DNA of 64,000 nucleotides from Cunninghamia lanceolata (taxonomy: Eukaryota; Streptophyta; Pinopsida; Cupressales; Cupressaceae): the NCBI GenBank assembly GCA_027924645.1, contig BSBN01000888.1, positions 18,364,501 through 18,428,500 on the forward strand, given 5' to 3'. The notes under the pieces are model-generated. The model saw only the letters and a program-made list of their open reading frames with translations, had not been told where the DNA came from and did not search any database. The position numbers and the translations under genes are program-made. Shown in pieces: positions 33,766 to 46,051 of the stretch (the first letter of the stretch is position 1; every line of letters starts with the position of its first letter).

Positions 33766-35149
33766 ATATTTGCAATCTCATATCTTCCCAGCTGTTGATC
33801 AATTTTCAATATTGCAGACACTTCATTTCTCTGGGGATAGAGTGTAATCTAAAAGTATATACCAGTTGGCAAGATAGGTGAAAGGATTTATGATCAGTAA
33901 AATTTAGCTTGTAAGGCACGCAGGATGCAAATTATAGATCTAATCTAAAAATGCAGCTCTTAGCCATGTTACCAAATGATTAATTGTGAATAGAAGTCTT
34001 TCATGCCTGTTCTGCCAGTCCTTGGATAGTAGAAAGGGTAGACGAAGCTAAGGCAAATTCGGTGAGCATAAGAATAGGAGTTGTTCTCTGTTTAGGAGTT
34101 GTGGGTTTGATATTACTTGGAAGCATTATTAAGGTGTTGGGATCTCAAAGAACATCTTTGGAACCTTCGAAACATTAATTCTCAAACCTATTGCCTTTGT
34201 TTTCTGTGACCTTGGACTTTCGTGAAAAATATTGTGATAGAAAGAAAACTGTTGAAGTGTTACCGCCAATTATATCAATTGCAAGTTTGAAGGAGTTGGA
34301 TGGACGCTACCAGAAGTTATTAGACTAAACTAATATCATCCATTTCAATGGTTAAGCGGTCATTAACAATTTCACACCATCTCTACAATCAGTGTTTACA
34401 ATTCAATAGGATATTACACTTGAAACATATATAGTAGAAGCATTTACCAGAAAACTGTAATACCTTGGGAACGAACATAGTTAATACATCTATCAAGTTT
34501 CGACAGTGTAAGTATGTCTAGTCCCGATCTTCTTCTTAGACAGATTTAAATCATCTTTGATCAAAACATTTCAGAGACCTCGTTATGACAAAGAAATCCA
34601 AGCATAGTAAACTGTTATCTATTTGAGGTCAAGAATATCTGAAGGACCGTATTAGGGTAGAACTTAGAAGAAAATGAAAACATTGAGGTTCATTGTTGAT
34701 GGTAGGACCTTTGTCCTCGTTGTATTGCCGTATAGTTATAAGGTATTATTTTAGTACTTAATCCAACGTTGGAAAGGTAAGTTAATCAGTGTAAAATTTG
34801 TTATACTTGTGTTTTATAATCTATCGTTAGAAACAAATGTAGAATATTTAGATAATTTTAGTATAATTGTTGTATTTATTGTGAAATCAATTAGTTTGAT
34901 TTAAAGAGATAGTGTAATCCATTGTTGATTTCATTACAAAGTTATTTATGAGCCAAGAAGGAATTTTAGTGTTTAATTTCTAGAATCTGAATTGTACTGT
35001 GCAAGTTAAGTATTTCTATTGTCTTAAAGAGTCGAATTGAGAGTGGTCATACTTGAAATTCCAGAGGCTTAGTTTGTTGTAGTGTGGATGGATGTTTTTG
35101 TATTTGTGATGTTATAACGATTATGTGATTCAAAATTTAGTATGAAGTA
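33766..35149. other. possible further coding remnants, otherwise unassigned
   Basis: Two adjacent readable stretches stand out. 34,011-34,178 (+) reads SASPWIVERVDEAKANSVSI then a hydrophobic segment GVVLCLGVVGLILLGSII and a stop. 34,180-34,330 (+) reads FSVTLDFREKYCDRKKTVEV and ASLKELDGRYQKLLD. Neither was assigned. They follow the MED15-like fragment, so may be part of the same mosaic. The rest is AT-rich. Confidence 0.35.
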
Positions 35150-36495
35150 TAATGGAGTATTGACTAAGATGATTATGTGTTTTGTGATATAATATTCTCT
35201 GGATGAGATATTTAACCAGTTGTGACTATCTTGTATCCGTTTTGTCGTAATTGTTGTTTGGAGAGACTTGGTATCTGTGAAAGTGTAAAATGTTGTAATG
35301 CTATAGGCGATGGATAACAATTGGTGTTATGATTCTGTTTGTAATGCAAGAGGGTTTATGCCTTGCAATGAACATGTATGTGTATTGCTATAATGCCTTA
35401 TATGATGGTTAAGGTTTACTAGGTGTTAGGAAGGAGAGTGGCTTTCAACGTGGGCCCGGCGCCCAAAGTGGCAGTCAGGATAACCCGTTGAAAGTAGATT
35501 AATCAAGTGATAACCTAAAATGAACTAGGGGGTTAAGGGTAGATTTTACACTAAACAAGATTAATGGATTCCTCTCCCATGGCCTGTAGTGCTTTTATAG
35601 ACTAAGGATGGGTAGAGAAGGCCTGGTTGGCATGATTGACTTCCTTGTCCTCATGAAAGGAAGGTCGATTCCGCATGTGTCACCCTATGGGGCCGGTGCC
35701 TAGTGAGAGGCTGTCAGGATAACCATAGATGGGGGCCGGCGCCTAGTGAGAGGCTGTCAGGATAACCCATGCTAGGACCATGCGATGACACTCTCCCTAC
35801 TACAACCTAGCATTCCTTGTTTGGTCTCTCCACTTATGTTATGTTTCGCCTCTGGAAGATAATGTGTGTTGTATTGTTATTGCCATGTGTTGTATTGGCG
35901 TTTGGTTGTCCTTTGTTCATGTTAGTTCTGTCTACCTGACTGTTATTGTTTGGGACCTCATGTTAACTCCTAGCTCGGGGTGGTGGACCTTAGGGTTCCA
36001 CATGGTCGGGTGGAAGAGCTATTTTATCCATTGGTTAATCTTGTCAAGTTCATGTGCAGAAAAGATTTGTTCCAGTTGTACTTGTCCCAGTTGGAGAAGA
36101 TATATGTGTATAACCTTGTACCAGATTTGTGTAACAGATCAATCATAATGTATGTGATTCTGATGTAGTCTGAAAATGGCAATGTAACGATGTCATGATG
36201 TACTTATGTGTAATAACAACATTTCAGTTATGTTTTGATCTTGTAGATTGTATTATCTAATGGCATGTAATGAATATGAATCAGTTATTCAATTATGCAT
36301 TTGATTTAGATCAGTTATTGATGAATGTTAAATTATGTTAGTTGGTTTGTAAAGTAATGCAGCCTTGTATCCTTAGAGAATATGTCGCAGTTAGTTATGT
36401 TAACATTATTTGTTATCTTAAACATAAAAAAAAAAGTTCCTGTTTCATGTAGCATAAATGTGTAATTCTTTGAGGTGTTCAAGGCGGGCGTTACA
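35150..36495 (+). mobile_element. LTR (family C, copy 2), plus strand
   Basis: It is homologous in reverse orientation to 519-1,890. It ends GGCGGGCGTTACA at 36,495; the sequence beyond is not a primer site, so this is a 3' LTR or a solo LTR. The left edge is unclear (similarity is plain from the ATGCAAGAGGGTTTATGCC stretch near 35,345 and weaker before that). It contains two ~50 bp near-repeats (GGCCGG.GCCTAGTGAGAGG at about 35,690 and 35,735, with a related GGCGCCCAAAGTGGC at 35,458), GC-rich compared with its surroundings. Confidence 0.65.
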
Positions 36496-36844
36496 TTTCA
36501 TCCACAAATTTTAGTTTCTCCTAAGATTTTTTTTGCACCTCCTCCAACTCCATCACGCTTTCCTTTACCATGCTCAACTTCAACAAAACTCCACATATGT
36601 TGGATATTGTTTTCTTTATGGGACCTACATTGCCAAGAAAATACTTAAGAATTTTTGAATTGTCCTATATGATTGTTTGACCATATGAGATGTTGTGCCA
36701 TTTTCATTTCCCTTTCTTTTAAATTGTCATTAAATACTTTGAAACATTATTGCACAAGCTTTGATGAATGTAACCGGTTATCACTCAAATAGAAATGGTA
36801 CTCCCTAAAAAAAGTATCATCTTATGTACTGTCATATCATGTAT

Positions 36845-37382
36845 TTATACAATATGAAAAAAGACAACAACCTTTACTGAATTATAATATTGAGACTGAA
36901 TCTTCTCTTGTAGGGGAGCATAGTTTTTGGAAAAGTCAACCAATGAAAGTATAGTTCTAATTGCAAATGTGTTTTTACATATGGAAAAAATTTCTTCAAG
37001 CCATAGAGCATATTGAGAGTGTTTCACATATTTATACACAATATTATTCTTCAATTTTGTGATGAATGCATGCAGACTACACTTTTGTGTGGCTAACTCA
37101 CAATGCTTTCCAATTTTTCCATCCTTTAATAGATATTGAACATTGTTGAACCTCTTCACATCCACTGATTGTTGTCTAAAATCATGTGAACTACTTTCAT
37201 GCATACATTCTCCTAACAATGAAAGGTTACCACATTTATTACATTTTCTAGAAATACACACTTCTGAATAAAATAATTGTCCATCAAGTGTTTAATAATA
37301 TAAACTTGTTATAAACTCCTTAATTCTTCTAGGTTGCATATTAATACCACATTCCTACATAATTTGGTTAGTATGCAAAGTA

Positions 37383-37452
<70 letters not shown>

Positions 37453-38600
37453 AACATCATAATAATAATGGAATTACACAAGTTTTGTAAAAAGAGATTT
37501 ATTATTTACTAAATTTGACATACCAAGGTTTTCATTTCCCTAACGATCTTTGACTTATGTTAAAATTTTCTATAATTGAATCATCTAGAAAAAATATATA
37601 ATTTTGTTTCAGTCATGTCTAATACATGTTTTGGATGAGGATCATAAATTTTTGACCCTTCTCTTAACTTTAAAACATCTTTATAATTAGACGATACCCT
37701 TGTATTATCATGCTGATATTTTTCAATTGAAGTCCTGATTTCATTATTTAATTTCATGTTAGACCTTGGGAGTCCACCACTAAAAGACCATCATTGGTTA
37801 ATTGGATCACCCTCAATAATTAGTCTTCTCTTTATTTCTCTTCTCAAAATTTTAGGATTTACAATAAGAATCCACTTGTCTTATCATTCTCTTGCTCAAA
37901 ACTAATTTATTAACTAAATTAGTTGTTATTGCTTGTTGTCTTCCATTCCTATCTTTAGACCAACTTTTTTTTTCTAATATAATCAAAAGCATTAGCAATA
38001 CTAGACATAAATCATTGAATTGATTTATATTTTTTGGGGGTTTTACAAATATGCCTAATTTTTTCAATACTCTTGACATTTTGATTAATTGTATTACAAG
38101 TTGACTTTGAAATCCTATAATTTTTCTATAAAAAATAGTTTTATGCAATCTATTTACATGGGTTGAAATTTATCTCCTAGATATTAAACCACGAAGATTA
38201 TCTAATACATTTTTTTCAATTTAAAAAAATAATTGTTTATTTCACTCATATGAGACATTTCATTTTCATTTTTTATTGTGGTGTTCCTAATAGTACAATT
38301 TATATCACCATTGCTATATCCAACTTCATTTAAACAACTAATATCATTATCATTGGGTGCAATTGAAGACTTTCCTAGATTCATTTCTGTAATCACCTTT
38401 CCCAAATTCTTAAACTCTTCCACATTCACCATTTCGACATTTGCATAATCTACATTCACCTCATCTATGTTGGTATCATCAATGTTCTCCTCTTCAATAG
38501 TCATCAAATTTGATGCTTTAACATTCATGATTTCTCAAATCCTCTTTCCTATGTCTTTGTCATTTTTCCACCTCTTGATGTCCTTCAATTTATTTAGTTG
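36845..38600 (-). pseudogene. decayed minus-strand coding region, transposase-like, family unknown
   Basis: Read right to left, it starts with a KLKDIKRWKNDKDIGKRI-type segment near 38,590, then an acidic N-terminal block (38,528-38,202), an internal block with GRQQAITTNLVNKLVLSKRM (~37,870-38,120), NNEIRTSIEKYQHDNTRV and ILDMTET-like text (~37,570-37,760), and a C-terminal block with CNKCGNLSLLGECMHESSS, KCSLHAFITKLKNNIVYKYV and LVDFSKNYAPLQEKIQSQYY (36,845-37,261). The final block resembles the DF.ENY....Q.QYYHS pattern seen in some uncharacterised DDE-type transposase relatives; that is from memory and tentative. Stops and frameshifts separate the blocks, and an AT microsatellite sits inside. 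Confidence 0.5.
37387..37448. repeat. (AT)31 microsatellite
   Basis: A perfect alternating AT run of about 62 bases within the minus-strand pseudogene. Confidence 0.98.
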
Positions 38601-38914
38601 TCATGAGCTTTATTTTTTTATTTATATTTATTTGATCTCGTAATTACCAAAATATCTTGATAAAAGTGAAAAATGATCATTAATTTAATTTGAAATGGAT
38701 TCCTCCTTGAGATTTTTGAGGTACAAGTAGATGTAGATCCTTTGTTCAATATGTCACACATGCTTGATTCCTCTAAAAAATAATTCCTTCGCTTGATTCC
38801 TCTAAAACATAGTTCTTGTACTTGATTCCAGTTGAAAAATGCTCTTTATGATTGAATCCCTTTAAAAAATAAATATGATATGGCTTTTTGAAATATTGTA
38901 AGAGACACATGCAT

Positions 38915-38931
38915 AACATAATTATAGAAAT
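38915..38931. repeat. target-site duplication of the complete LINE (left)
   Basis: AACATAATTATAGAAAT occurs here and again at 46,331-46,347 right after the poly(A). Its first two bases may be part of the tail, so 15-17 bp. This fixes the LINE's 5' end at 38,932. Confidence 0.9.
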
Positions 38932-39340
38932 GTTCACATTTGCCTATTTTCATCAAGATTCGCTAGGTTTTCTACAAAATGCGACAAAATGGATGGGGTT
39001 TTGAGTGAAGACCTCTGCATTCCCAAAAAAAATTATTTGAGGAAGCCCTTAGGGGTCAAAGGTGCTTCTCATTTCAAAAGACATCAGAAGTAGGGTTTCA
39101 CAGATTCTATAGAAATACAGGTCATTTTACTGCATCAACATGGTATGGTAATGGTGATTCTTTCAATTTTTGAAACAATACAAGGTTTTTTGCACATCTA
39201 TCTTCTTTTCAAAATGTTAAATTTGGTTCTTCAAAGAGGTCGGCGCAGGGGAATCTAAAACCTCAGGTATGGAGGGTAAAAGCAGCTTCTTCTAATGTGC
39301 CACCTCATATAATCTGTTGAATTCAGAAGAAAGGATTTCA

Positions 39341-40672
39341 ATGGACATTGTCAATGTGCAAATTCTAGAAGAATTAGTGCATCCCTATATACAAGATCTA
39401 TCGAAAAGGGCTCTGATTGGTAAGGTTCAGAATTCAAAACCTATTTCTAAATTTTTTCTTAATTGGGTTAGTGTTTCTTGGAAAGGGGTTTCTAATGTTT
39501 TCTTTCTTGGAAAGGGGTTTCTAATGTTTTCTTTCTTCATAAGGAGCTTTGCATTTTTACGGTTATTTTTCAAAATGGTGATTTCTGTGAGGAAACCCTA
39601 AAGCAAAAGTTATGGTTTTACCAAGACAAGGGAATATGCATTCAAAACTGGGAACCTAATTTTGACCCAGTTAAAGCAAATATGAATTTTGTTCCTTTTT
39701 GGATCTCATTTCCAAATCTACCTCTAGAATATAGAGATCTGAATTTATTGAGTTTTGTGCTAAGAAAATGGGGTTCTTTGTTAAACATGATATGTCTAAT
39801 TTTTAGAAACTGGACCAACCGGTAAGGTTTTCATTAATTTTAAACACCTCATTTCCATTACATAAATTTATGGAATTTAATTCAAAATTTGGGACATGGA
39901 AACAAGTTGTTGTTTTTGAAAATCCAATGTCTATCGCTAAGACAGAAATCCATGATACTAATTTGGCTTCTGAAGATCCAAAAAAAGGTAATATTTTACG
40001 TGAAGATTCTAATTTTGTAAACCTTGGAGAAGCATCTTTAAATCATTTACTTAATTCTAATGTTAGGAGTGAGGGAAGTGATTATGTTTCTAGCCCAATG
40101 GAGGATTTTTCTTTTAATAATACTGGGAAGGGGGAAAAACTAGAAATTCCTCATTTTGATCATAAAGAACAAATAAAGAAAAATTTGTTTTCATCTTTTG
40201 ACAAAGAGATTGAGTGTAGTTTTACAAATGATAATTAGTAGGACATGTCAACTTTATTAAATTTCTCTTTATCTAAGGAGGAGGCAGATACCTATGTTTG
40301 AACAATTATAAATAAAGCTGCTTCTAACCTCATTGATGAAATTGCAAATGAAGTAATTGATGAAGATTCTCAAGAATTTGAAAGTATGAATCTCTCTCAT
40401 CTAAATAACACTACTATTTCAAATATGACAAGTAACAAACAGTTAGTCACATGGAACATAGAGAATAAAAGTCAGAAGGATATGGTGGGATACGGCATTG
40501 AAAATGAGTTTTTAATCTCACCGTATACCTTTCCAGTCCCTCAACAGGAGCCTCTCATTCCATCTATGGTGACAGAGGTATTTGATTTTGCTACTAAATT
40601 ATCCATTTCCCAAACTCCCAGTCAAGAGTCACCCCCTCATTCTAGGTCACTACCCCCCTCTAAGAGAGGTTA
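39341..40672 (+). pseudogene. LINE ORF1 (nucleic-acid-binding, DUF4283-like), broken
   Basis: The reading begins near ATG 39,341 (MDIVNVQILEEL) and includes RALIGKVQNSKPISKFFLNW, IQNWEPNFDPVKANMNFVPF and WISFPNLPLEYRDLNLLSF, the pattern of the DUF4283 domain found in plant LINE ORF1 proteins. Downstream is a long Ser/Asn/Glu-rich tail (39,870-40,238 and 40,386-40,672). A ~31 bp tandem duplication near 39,476-39,537 (cttggaaaggggtttctaat repeated) and later stops disrupt it. ORF1 normally coats LINE RNA; here it cannot make a full protein. Confidence 0.75.
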
Positions 40673-40777
40673 AAAACCAAAGTCTTTTAAAACACAGGAA
40701 GAAATTAAGGCAGGGTTGCAGGCTACCCTTGAAACTTGTTTAAGAGCAGGGAGAGTGAGAAACTCTCCCTAAGAGCA

Positions 40778-43700
40778 ATGAATATCATATCTTGGCAATT
40801 TAGGGGCATTAATGCCCCTAATAAAAGATGCTTGATCAAGCGTCAAATAGATTTATCAGAAATGGATATTGTTTTGCTTCAGGAAACTAAATTGTCTCAA
40901 ACTCAAGCTGAAAATGTCTTCTCACAGTGGTTTAAATGGAAATCTCTTCACTCTTCAGCTCAAGGGATGTCAAGGGGTTTGACTATTCTCTGGGATAATA
41001 AGACTTGTGATGTAGATCTGATTTGTTCAACCCCAAATGTTATATTAGTTAAAATTATTTCCTCAACTTTCACTTTTTGGTTATTCAATGTCTATGGCCC
41101 AACTTTGACTATTGATAAAAAGAGGTGTTGGGAAATATTGTCTGCACTTTTGGAAATCTTATATGAAGAAAAAGTTATATTAGGATGTGATTTTAATGCT
41201 ATTTTGTGTTTGACAGAAAAATCAGGGGGTATCTGTCCTCCTCAAAGGGTTAGCAAGGATTTTAATGATTTTATTGCGGAAAATGTTCTATTGGATAGTC
41301 CTTTATTAAATGGGAAATTCACTTGGTCAAATCAGAGAAAGGATTTTTTAAATATAGCAGAAAGATTAGATATATTCTTTTTTTCTTCTGCCTAGTGTCT
41401 GGATTCCAAAGTTGCGGGTACCTTTTTTTCTTCCTTTTATTGTCTTAGATCACTTTCCTATTTCCACTTGTTTAGACTTGAATACAAAGAAAAAGAAATT
41501 TAGATCTTTCAAGTTTCAAGCTATGTGGCTTTGAGACATCAATTTTTTACCTCTCTAGGAATCTTGGTGGAAGAATGCCGCTTTTGTGAAAGGCTCCCAC
41601 ATGTTTTGGTGTAATTAGAAATTGAAATTTATTCGAAACAAAATCAAGGATTGGAATAAACTTTCTTCTGGTAATATTTTTTTCTCAAAAAACTATTTTG
41701 CAATCTCAATTGGATAAATTAAATGAAGTCATTATTAAAAATGGTATGGATTCTGCTTCTTTTGTTTATGTAAAATCGTTTCAATGCCAGCTGGAAGAAG
41801 TTCTAGCTCGAGAAGAGATTTATTAGAGGCAGAAATCAAGGGAGATTTGGCTTAGAGAAGGAGATCGAAATAAAAAAAAAATTCATGTTCTGACTTTGGT
41901 TAGAAGGCACAAAAACTCTATTTATGCAATAAAAGTTTCACCAGGGAATCTAGTACAAGATGATATTTCTATTCAGAATGAAGGAATTAATTTTTTTCAA
42001 AAGCTTTTGTCAAAAGATAATAGTAATGTTTCTCATTTGACTATGCTTGAAATTATTCATCAAATTCCTTCATTGATTTCGCAAGAGGATATTTTTGAAT
42101 TGATGAAACAGTTCACTCTAGAAGAAGTTAAGGCAGTAGTTTTTTCATTAGATCTAGATAAGTCACCTGGGCTAGATGGTTTCACTCCACTTTTTTTTCA
42201 AAAATGTTGGGATTTTATAGGTAAAGATGTTTGGCTGGCAGTAGAAGAAGCTCGTAGAAATCGCTCCGTGTTAAAGGAAATTAATTCTACCTTCATTGCT
42301 TTGATTCCAAAAGTCTCAACTCCTTCTTCTTTTGCTGATTTAGGCCTATTTCCCTTTGTAACAACCTCTATAAAATTATTTCAAAAGCAATTACTTTAAG
42401 ACTAACTAATCTTATTCCAAAAATTATATCAGAGGAACAAGGTGGTTTTGTTCCAGGAAAGGAAACAACTAAAGGAACTCTAGTGGCCAATGAGGTCCTG
42501 CATTCAATCCATGAAAATAAACTTTTGCCTATGATGATTAAATTGGATATGTTAAAAGCCTATGATAGAATTTGATGGGAGTTCTTGTTTCAAGTTCTTC
42601 TTAAGTTTGGTTTCTCCATGAAATGGTGTAAATGCATATCTTCTTGCATCACTAGTTTGAGCTTTTCCAATTTTGATTAATGGTTCCCAATCAAAATTTT
42701 TCAAAACCTCACAAGGGATAAGGCAAGGTGATCCTTTGTCTCCTTTTCTTTTTATCATAATGGCTGAAGGATTGAGTAGACTGATCTTGTGGCAAAATTC
42801 TTTAGAAAAATGGAAGGGAGTCAGAATTCCCCGAGTCCCTTTTGCTATCACTCATGCTTTATTTGCTGATGACACCTTGTTGCTTGGTCAACCTATGATA
42901 TCAGAAGTTAAATGCATCCAGGAAGTAATAACAAAATATTGTCTAGTTTCAGGCCAGCAAGTTAATCAAGAGAAATAAAAAAATTTCTTCTTTTTTACCC
43001 CTTCTTTTGTCCAAACTAGAATTGCAAATTACCTATGTTTTAAGGTTGATTCCCTCCCTTCAACTTATCTAGGGATTCCTCTATTCTCGGGATCAGTTAA
43101 AAATTTGTTCTGGGAAAAACTTATTAAAAGTATTAAGTCTAAAATCTCTTCTTGGAAAGGAAAATGGCTAAATTTGGCAGGCAAAATCTTAATGATAAAA
43201 TCAATTTTGTCAACAGTACCTGCATATTTGTGTTCAGTGCTTATGATGCCTAAGACTATTATTTCTTCTCTTATTAATATCTTGAGGAAATTTCTATGGA
43301 ATGGCTCTAATTTAAATGCAAAAAAAATTCCTTTAATCTCTTGGGATAAAATTTGTTCTCCAAAAAATCAAGGAGGAACTGGAATTCCTAATATTGAAGC
43401 TCATAAAAAGGCCCTTGGAGCGAAGTTAATTTGGAATTTATATGAAAAACTAGATTCAAAATGGGGGAAAATATTGCAAGTTAAATATCTAGACTCGTCT
43501 TCACCTAAAAGAATTTTCACTATTTTAAACCTAAAGTCGGGCTCTCAGATTTGGAGTTTTCTGTTAAATTGTAGAAAGGTGATTTCTCCCTTTCTTTCTT
43601 GGGTTGTTCAAGATGGAAACTCAGCTCTTTTTTGGGATGACTCTTGGAATAGTTATCAACCACTGAAAAATATAGAAGGTCTATAGGAAATCAAGGTGTT

Positions 43701-45049
43701 TTTAAGCTAGTTGTGGGGAATTAAAGTCAGAGATTACATTGACCTAGACTTTGATTTGGTTCTTAATCAGGTTAAATGAAAAAAAAATTGATAATTTTCT
43801 GATTCCTTTAAATCAAAAGGCTCTGCTTAAGAATATTTTGAACAAGAGAAGGGTTTTTTTATTAGATGACAAAGATAAACTCGTTTGGGTACCATCTAAG
43901 TCAGGTCATTATACAGTAAAGCAAGGATATCTAAGTATCATTAGTAAGGATTCTACTTCTCCAATTGATTGGCATTACAAATTATGTTGGAGTGGTTCCT
44001 GTCTACCTAAAGCAGGGGCTTTTGCTTGGTTAGCCTTGAATCATAGAATCCTTACCAATGATAGGTTGTTTAGACTAGGGATTGGAAATCCTTTTTTATG
44101 CACTTTATGCTCCGAAGTGGAAGAATCTATGGATCATTTGTTGTTAAATTGCCAATTCTCCTCAAGTTTATGGTATTGGTTATTGTCAAAATTGAATTGG
44201 TAGGGTCCCCTTCCTTCCTTTCTCCTTCAAGTGTTTCAAAGTTGGCCTATCTTGTTTTCAAATTCTACCTTTTCAGACTTGTGGGTGATTTCTCTGAGTA
44301 TTGCTATTTGGATTTTGTGGCTTGAAAGGGATAGTAGAATTTTTAGAAACATTCATAATTCACTGGAGGTAATTACTGTTAAACTTGAAAAATTGATATC
44401 TGAATTAGTTTCACTTTCTCTGCACTATAGAAATACTAGATCTCTAGTCTTTACTTCTTGGGATGCACTTATGATTAAGCATTGGAAATTTTTATCATTA
44501 CCAAATTCAAACTGCTTCACTACAGAAAATAAATTAGACAGATCACTTATTAAATGGATTCCTCCGCCAGTTTCTTTTGTCAAATTAAACTTTGAAGGGG
44601 CAAGTAAGGGTAATCCTGGTGAATCCAGTGCTGGTTTCATTTTGAGAGATCACAATGGCTTAGTTCTAAGAGCTCTTTCAATTAAACTTGGTTTGTGTTC
44701 AAACAATGAGGCAGAGGCTTTAGCTTTGTTAGTAGGTCTCAACCTTGCTACTAAATGTGGTATTTCCAATTTAATAGTGGAAGGGGATTCATTGAATATT
44801 GTTAGGGCTTTCTCTACTAAGTCTTCAATTAATTGGAAAATTGATTATATTCTACAGGCTGGAAGGAGCTTGCTTGAATTTTTTCATTCTTTTAATATAG
44901 TTCACACTTATAGAGAAGGTAACTCTTTAGCAGATTACCTAGCAAATCATGCTTTTAGAATGAATGTTCCTTACTATGAATGGGACTCCACTTCTTTTTT
45001 GTTAGTTCTAGGGATTAATCAAATGTTACTTAAGGAAAGTACTTTATAA
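40778..45049 (+). pseudogene. LINE ORF2: endonuclease, reverse transcriptase, zf-RVT, RNase H, broken
   Basis: It starts at ATG 40,778 (MNIISWQFRGIN, the usual APE-endonuclease opening). Endonuclease runs to ~41,395 with LLQETKL, GCDFNAI and AERLDIFF. RT covers ~41,900-43,000: DKSPGLDGF, GGFVPGK, KLDMLKAYDR then a TGA for Trp, DPLSPFLFIIMAEGLSR and FADDTLLLG (~42,862). A thumb/linker with LNLAGKILMIKSILSTVPAY follows (43,105-43,686), then a zf-RVT module ending CTLCSEVEESMDHLLLNC (43,751-44,203), then RNase H (~44,570-44,960). In RNase H the first catalytic Asp is Glu (FEGASKGNPG). Stops and frameshifts occur near 41,396-41,890, 42,400, 42,570-42,690, 42,976, 43,684 and 44,202. Confidence 0.9.
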
Positions 45050-45406
45050 ATTGGAGGCTAATTTAGAGGCTCTAAGCAGATCGCTCCTTACATATGGCTA
45101 TGTTTTTAGCTGCAGCTACTAAAATTAGATTTTTCTAGTAGTGGCAGCTTCTTCTGGACAGCTCTGGTTGTCATTAAGTACTTTGTTATTCTGTGTTGAG
45201 TGAAAAAGTCCTTTAGCATTACTTGTCATGAAGAATGGCAGATCTGGTGTAACGGTAAATCATTTCACTTTGTTTTCATACAATATATCTCGAGGGAACT
45301 AGTCATTATATTTATGTTCTCCTTATCTTTTACAATTATCTATTTCTGTTTGGTCTACTATATTCCCATCTGTAAAGCTGAATCTTGTTTTAGATTAGTC
45401 TTTATT

Positions 45407-46051
45407 ATGGCTTCTACACAATGAAAAAGAAGAATTTACTTGCCTATTCAAAATTGGGAATGGCCTTCGTTAGGCCTTCTTAATCCTAACTTGATGCATG
45501 AAGTTTTTAAGATTTATGATGCAGAAGTAGAACAAGCTATTATACAGGTATGTGGATGGGATGTTTTGCATTTCCTCAATTCTCTTTATCCTTCCCAAGC
45601 TGTTTCACATTTTTTGTCTAATGCTATAGACTTGTTGCAAAATTTTAAATTGGTAAGGAATTTGGGAGCACTGTTTATTCATGACGATTATTTTACAGTA
45701 GATGTTTTTTATGCACATGTAGAAGATTATGATTTGTATGAGGGTAATGCTCTTGTTGGAGGGTTGTTTGTTCGTAGGGAGTTATTTCGACGTCTAGCTC
45801 TCCATTGTCTCTATAATGCTATGTTGCATGGACTTCAGAATAATTGTGCTCTTTCCTTTCATAACTCTTTTCACTGTCATAGAAATGAGCTGTGCAGGCA
45901 ATTACAAGATGATGTTACAAAGGTTTTTAATGCTTTAACTTTTCTTCTGCATTATAATCTTCCTCCTCCTCCACCACCCCCTCTGCCGGTTGACGAAGAG
46001 GATCATGGACAACAAGGTATAATTGCTAAAGGTGGGCAGGTGGTACTCTGA
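45407..46051 (+). pseudogene. LINE third frame (ORF3), nearly intact, function unknown
   Basis: Downstream of RNase H is an open stretch of ~203 codons without recognised domain. The likely ATG is 45,407 (MASTQ), but an in-frame TGA at 45,422 interrupts it, after which the frame stays open to 46,051. It includes NWEWPSLGLLNPNLMHEVFK, DVLHFLNSLYPSQAVSHFL, ALVGGLFVRRELFRRLALHC and a proline run (LPPPPPPPLPVDEEDHGQQG). It is far less damaged than ORF1 or ORF2. A matching segment in the copy at 1-470 shows the frame belongs to the family. It could be a LINE-encoded accessory protein or a captured host domain; I do not recognise it. Confidence 0.6.

Noticed and set aside
37387..37448. Possible CRISPR-like or regulatory array
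   Set aside because: It is a plain AT dinucleotide run. No repeat-spacer structure exists anywhere in the window.
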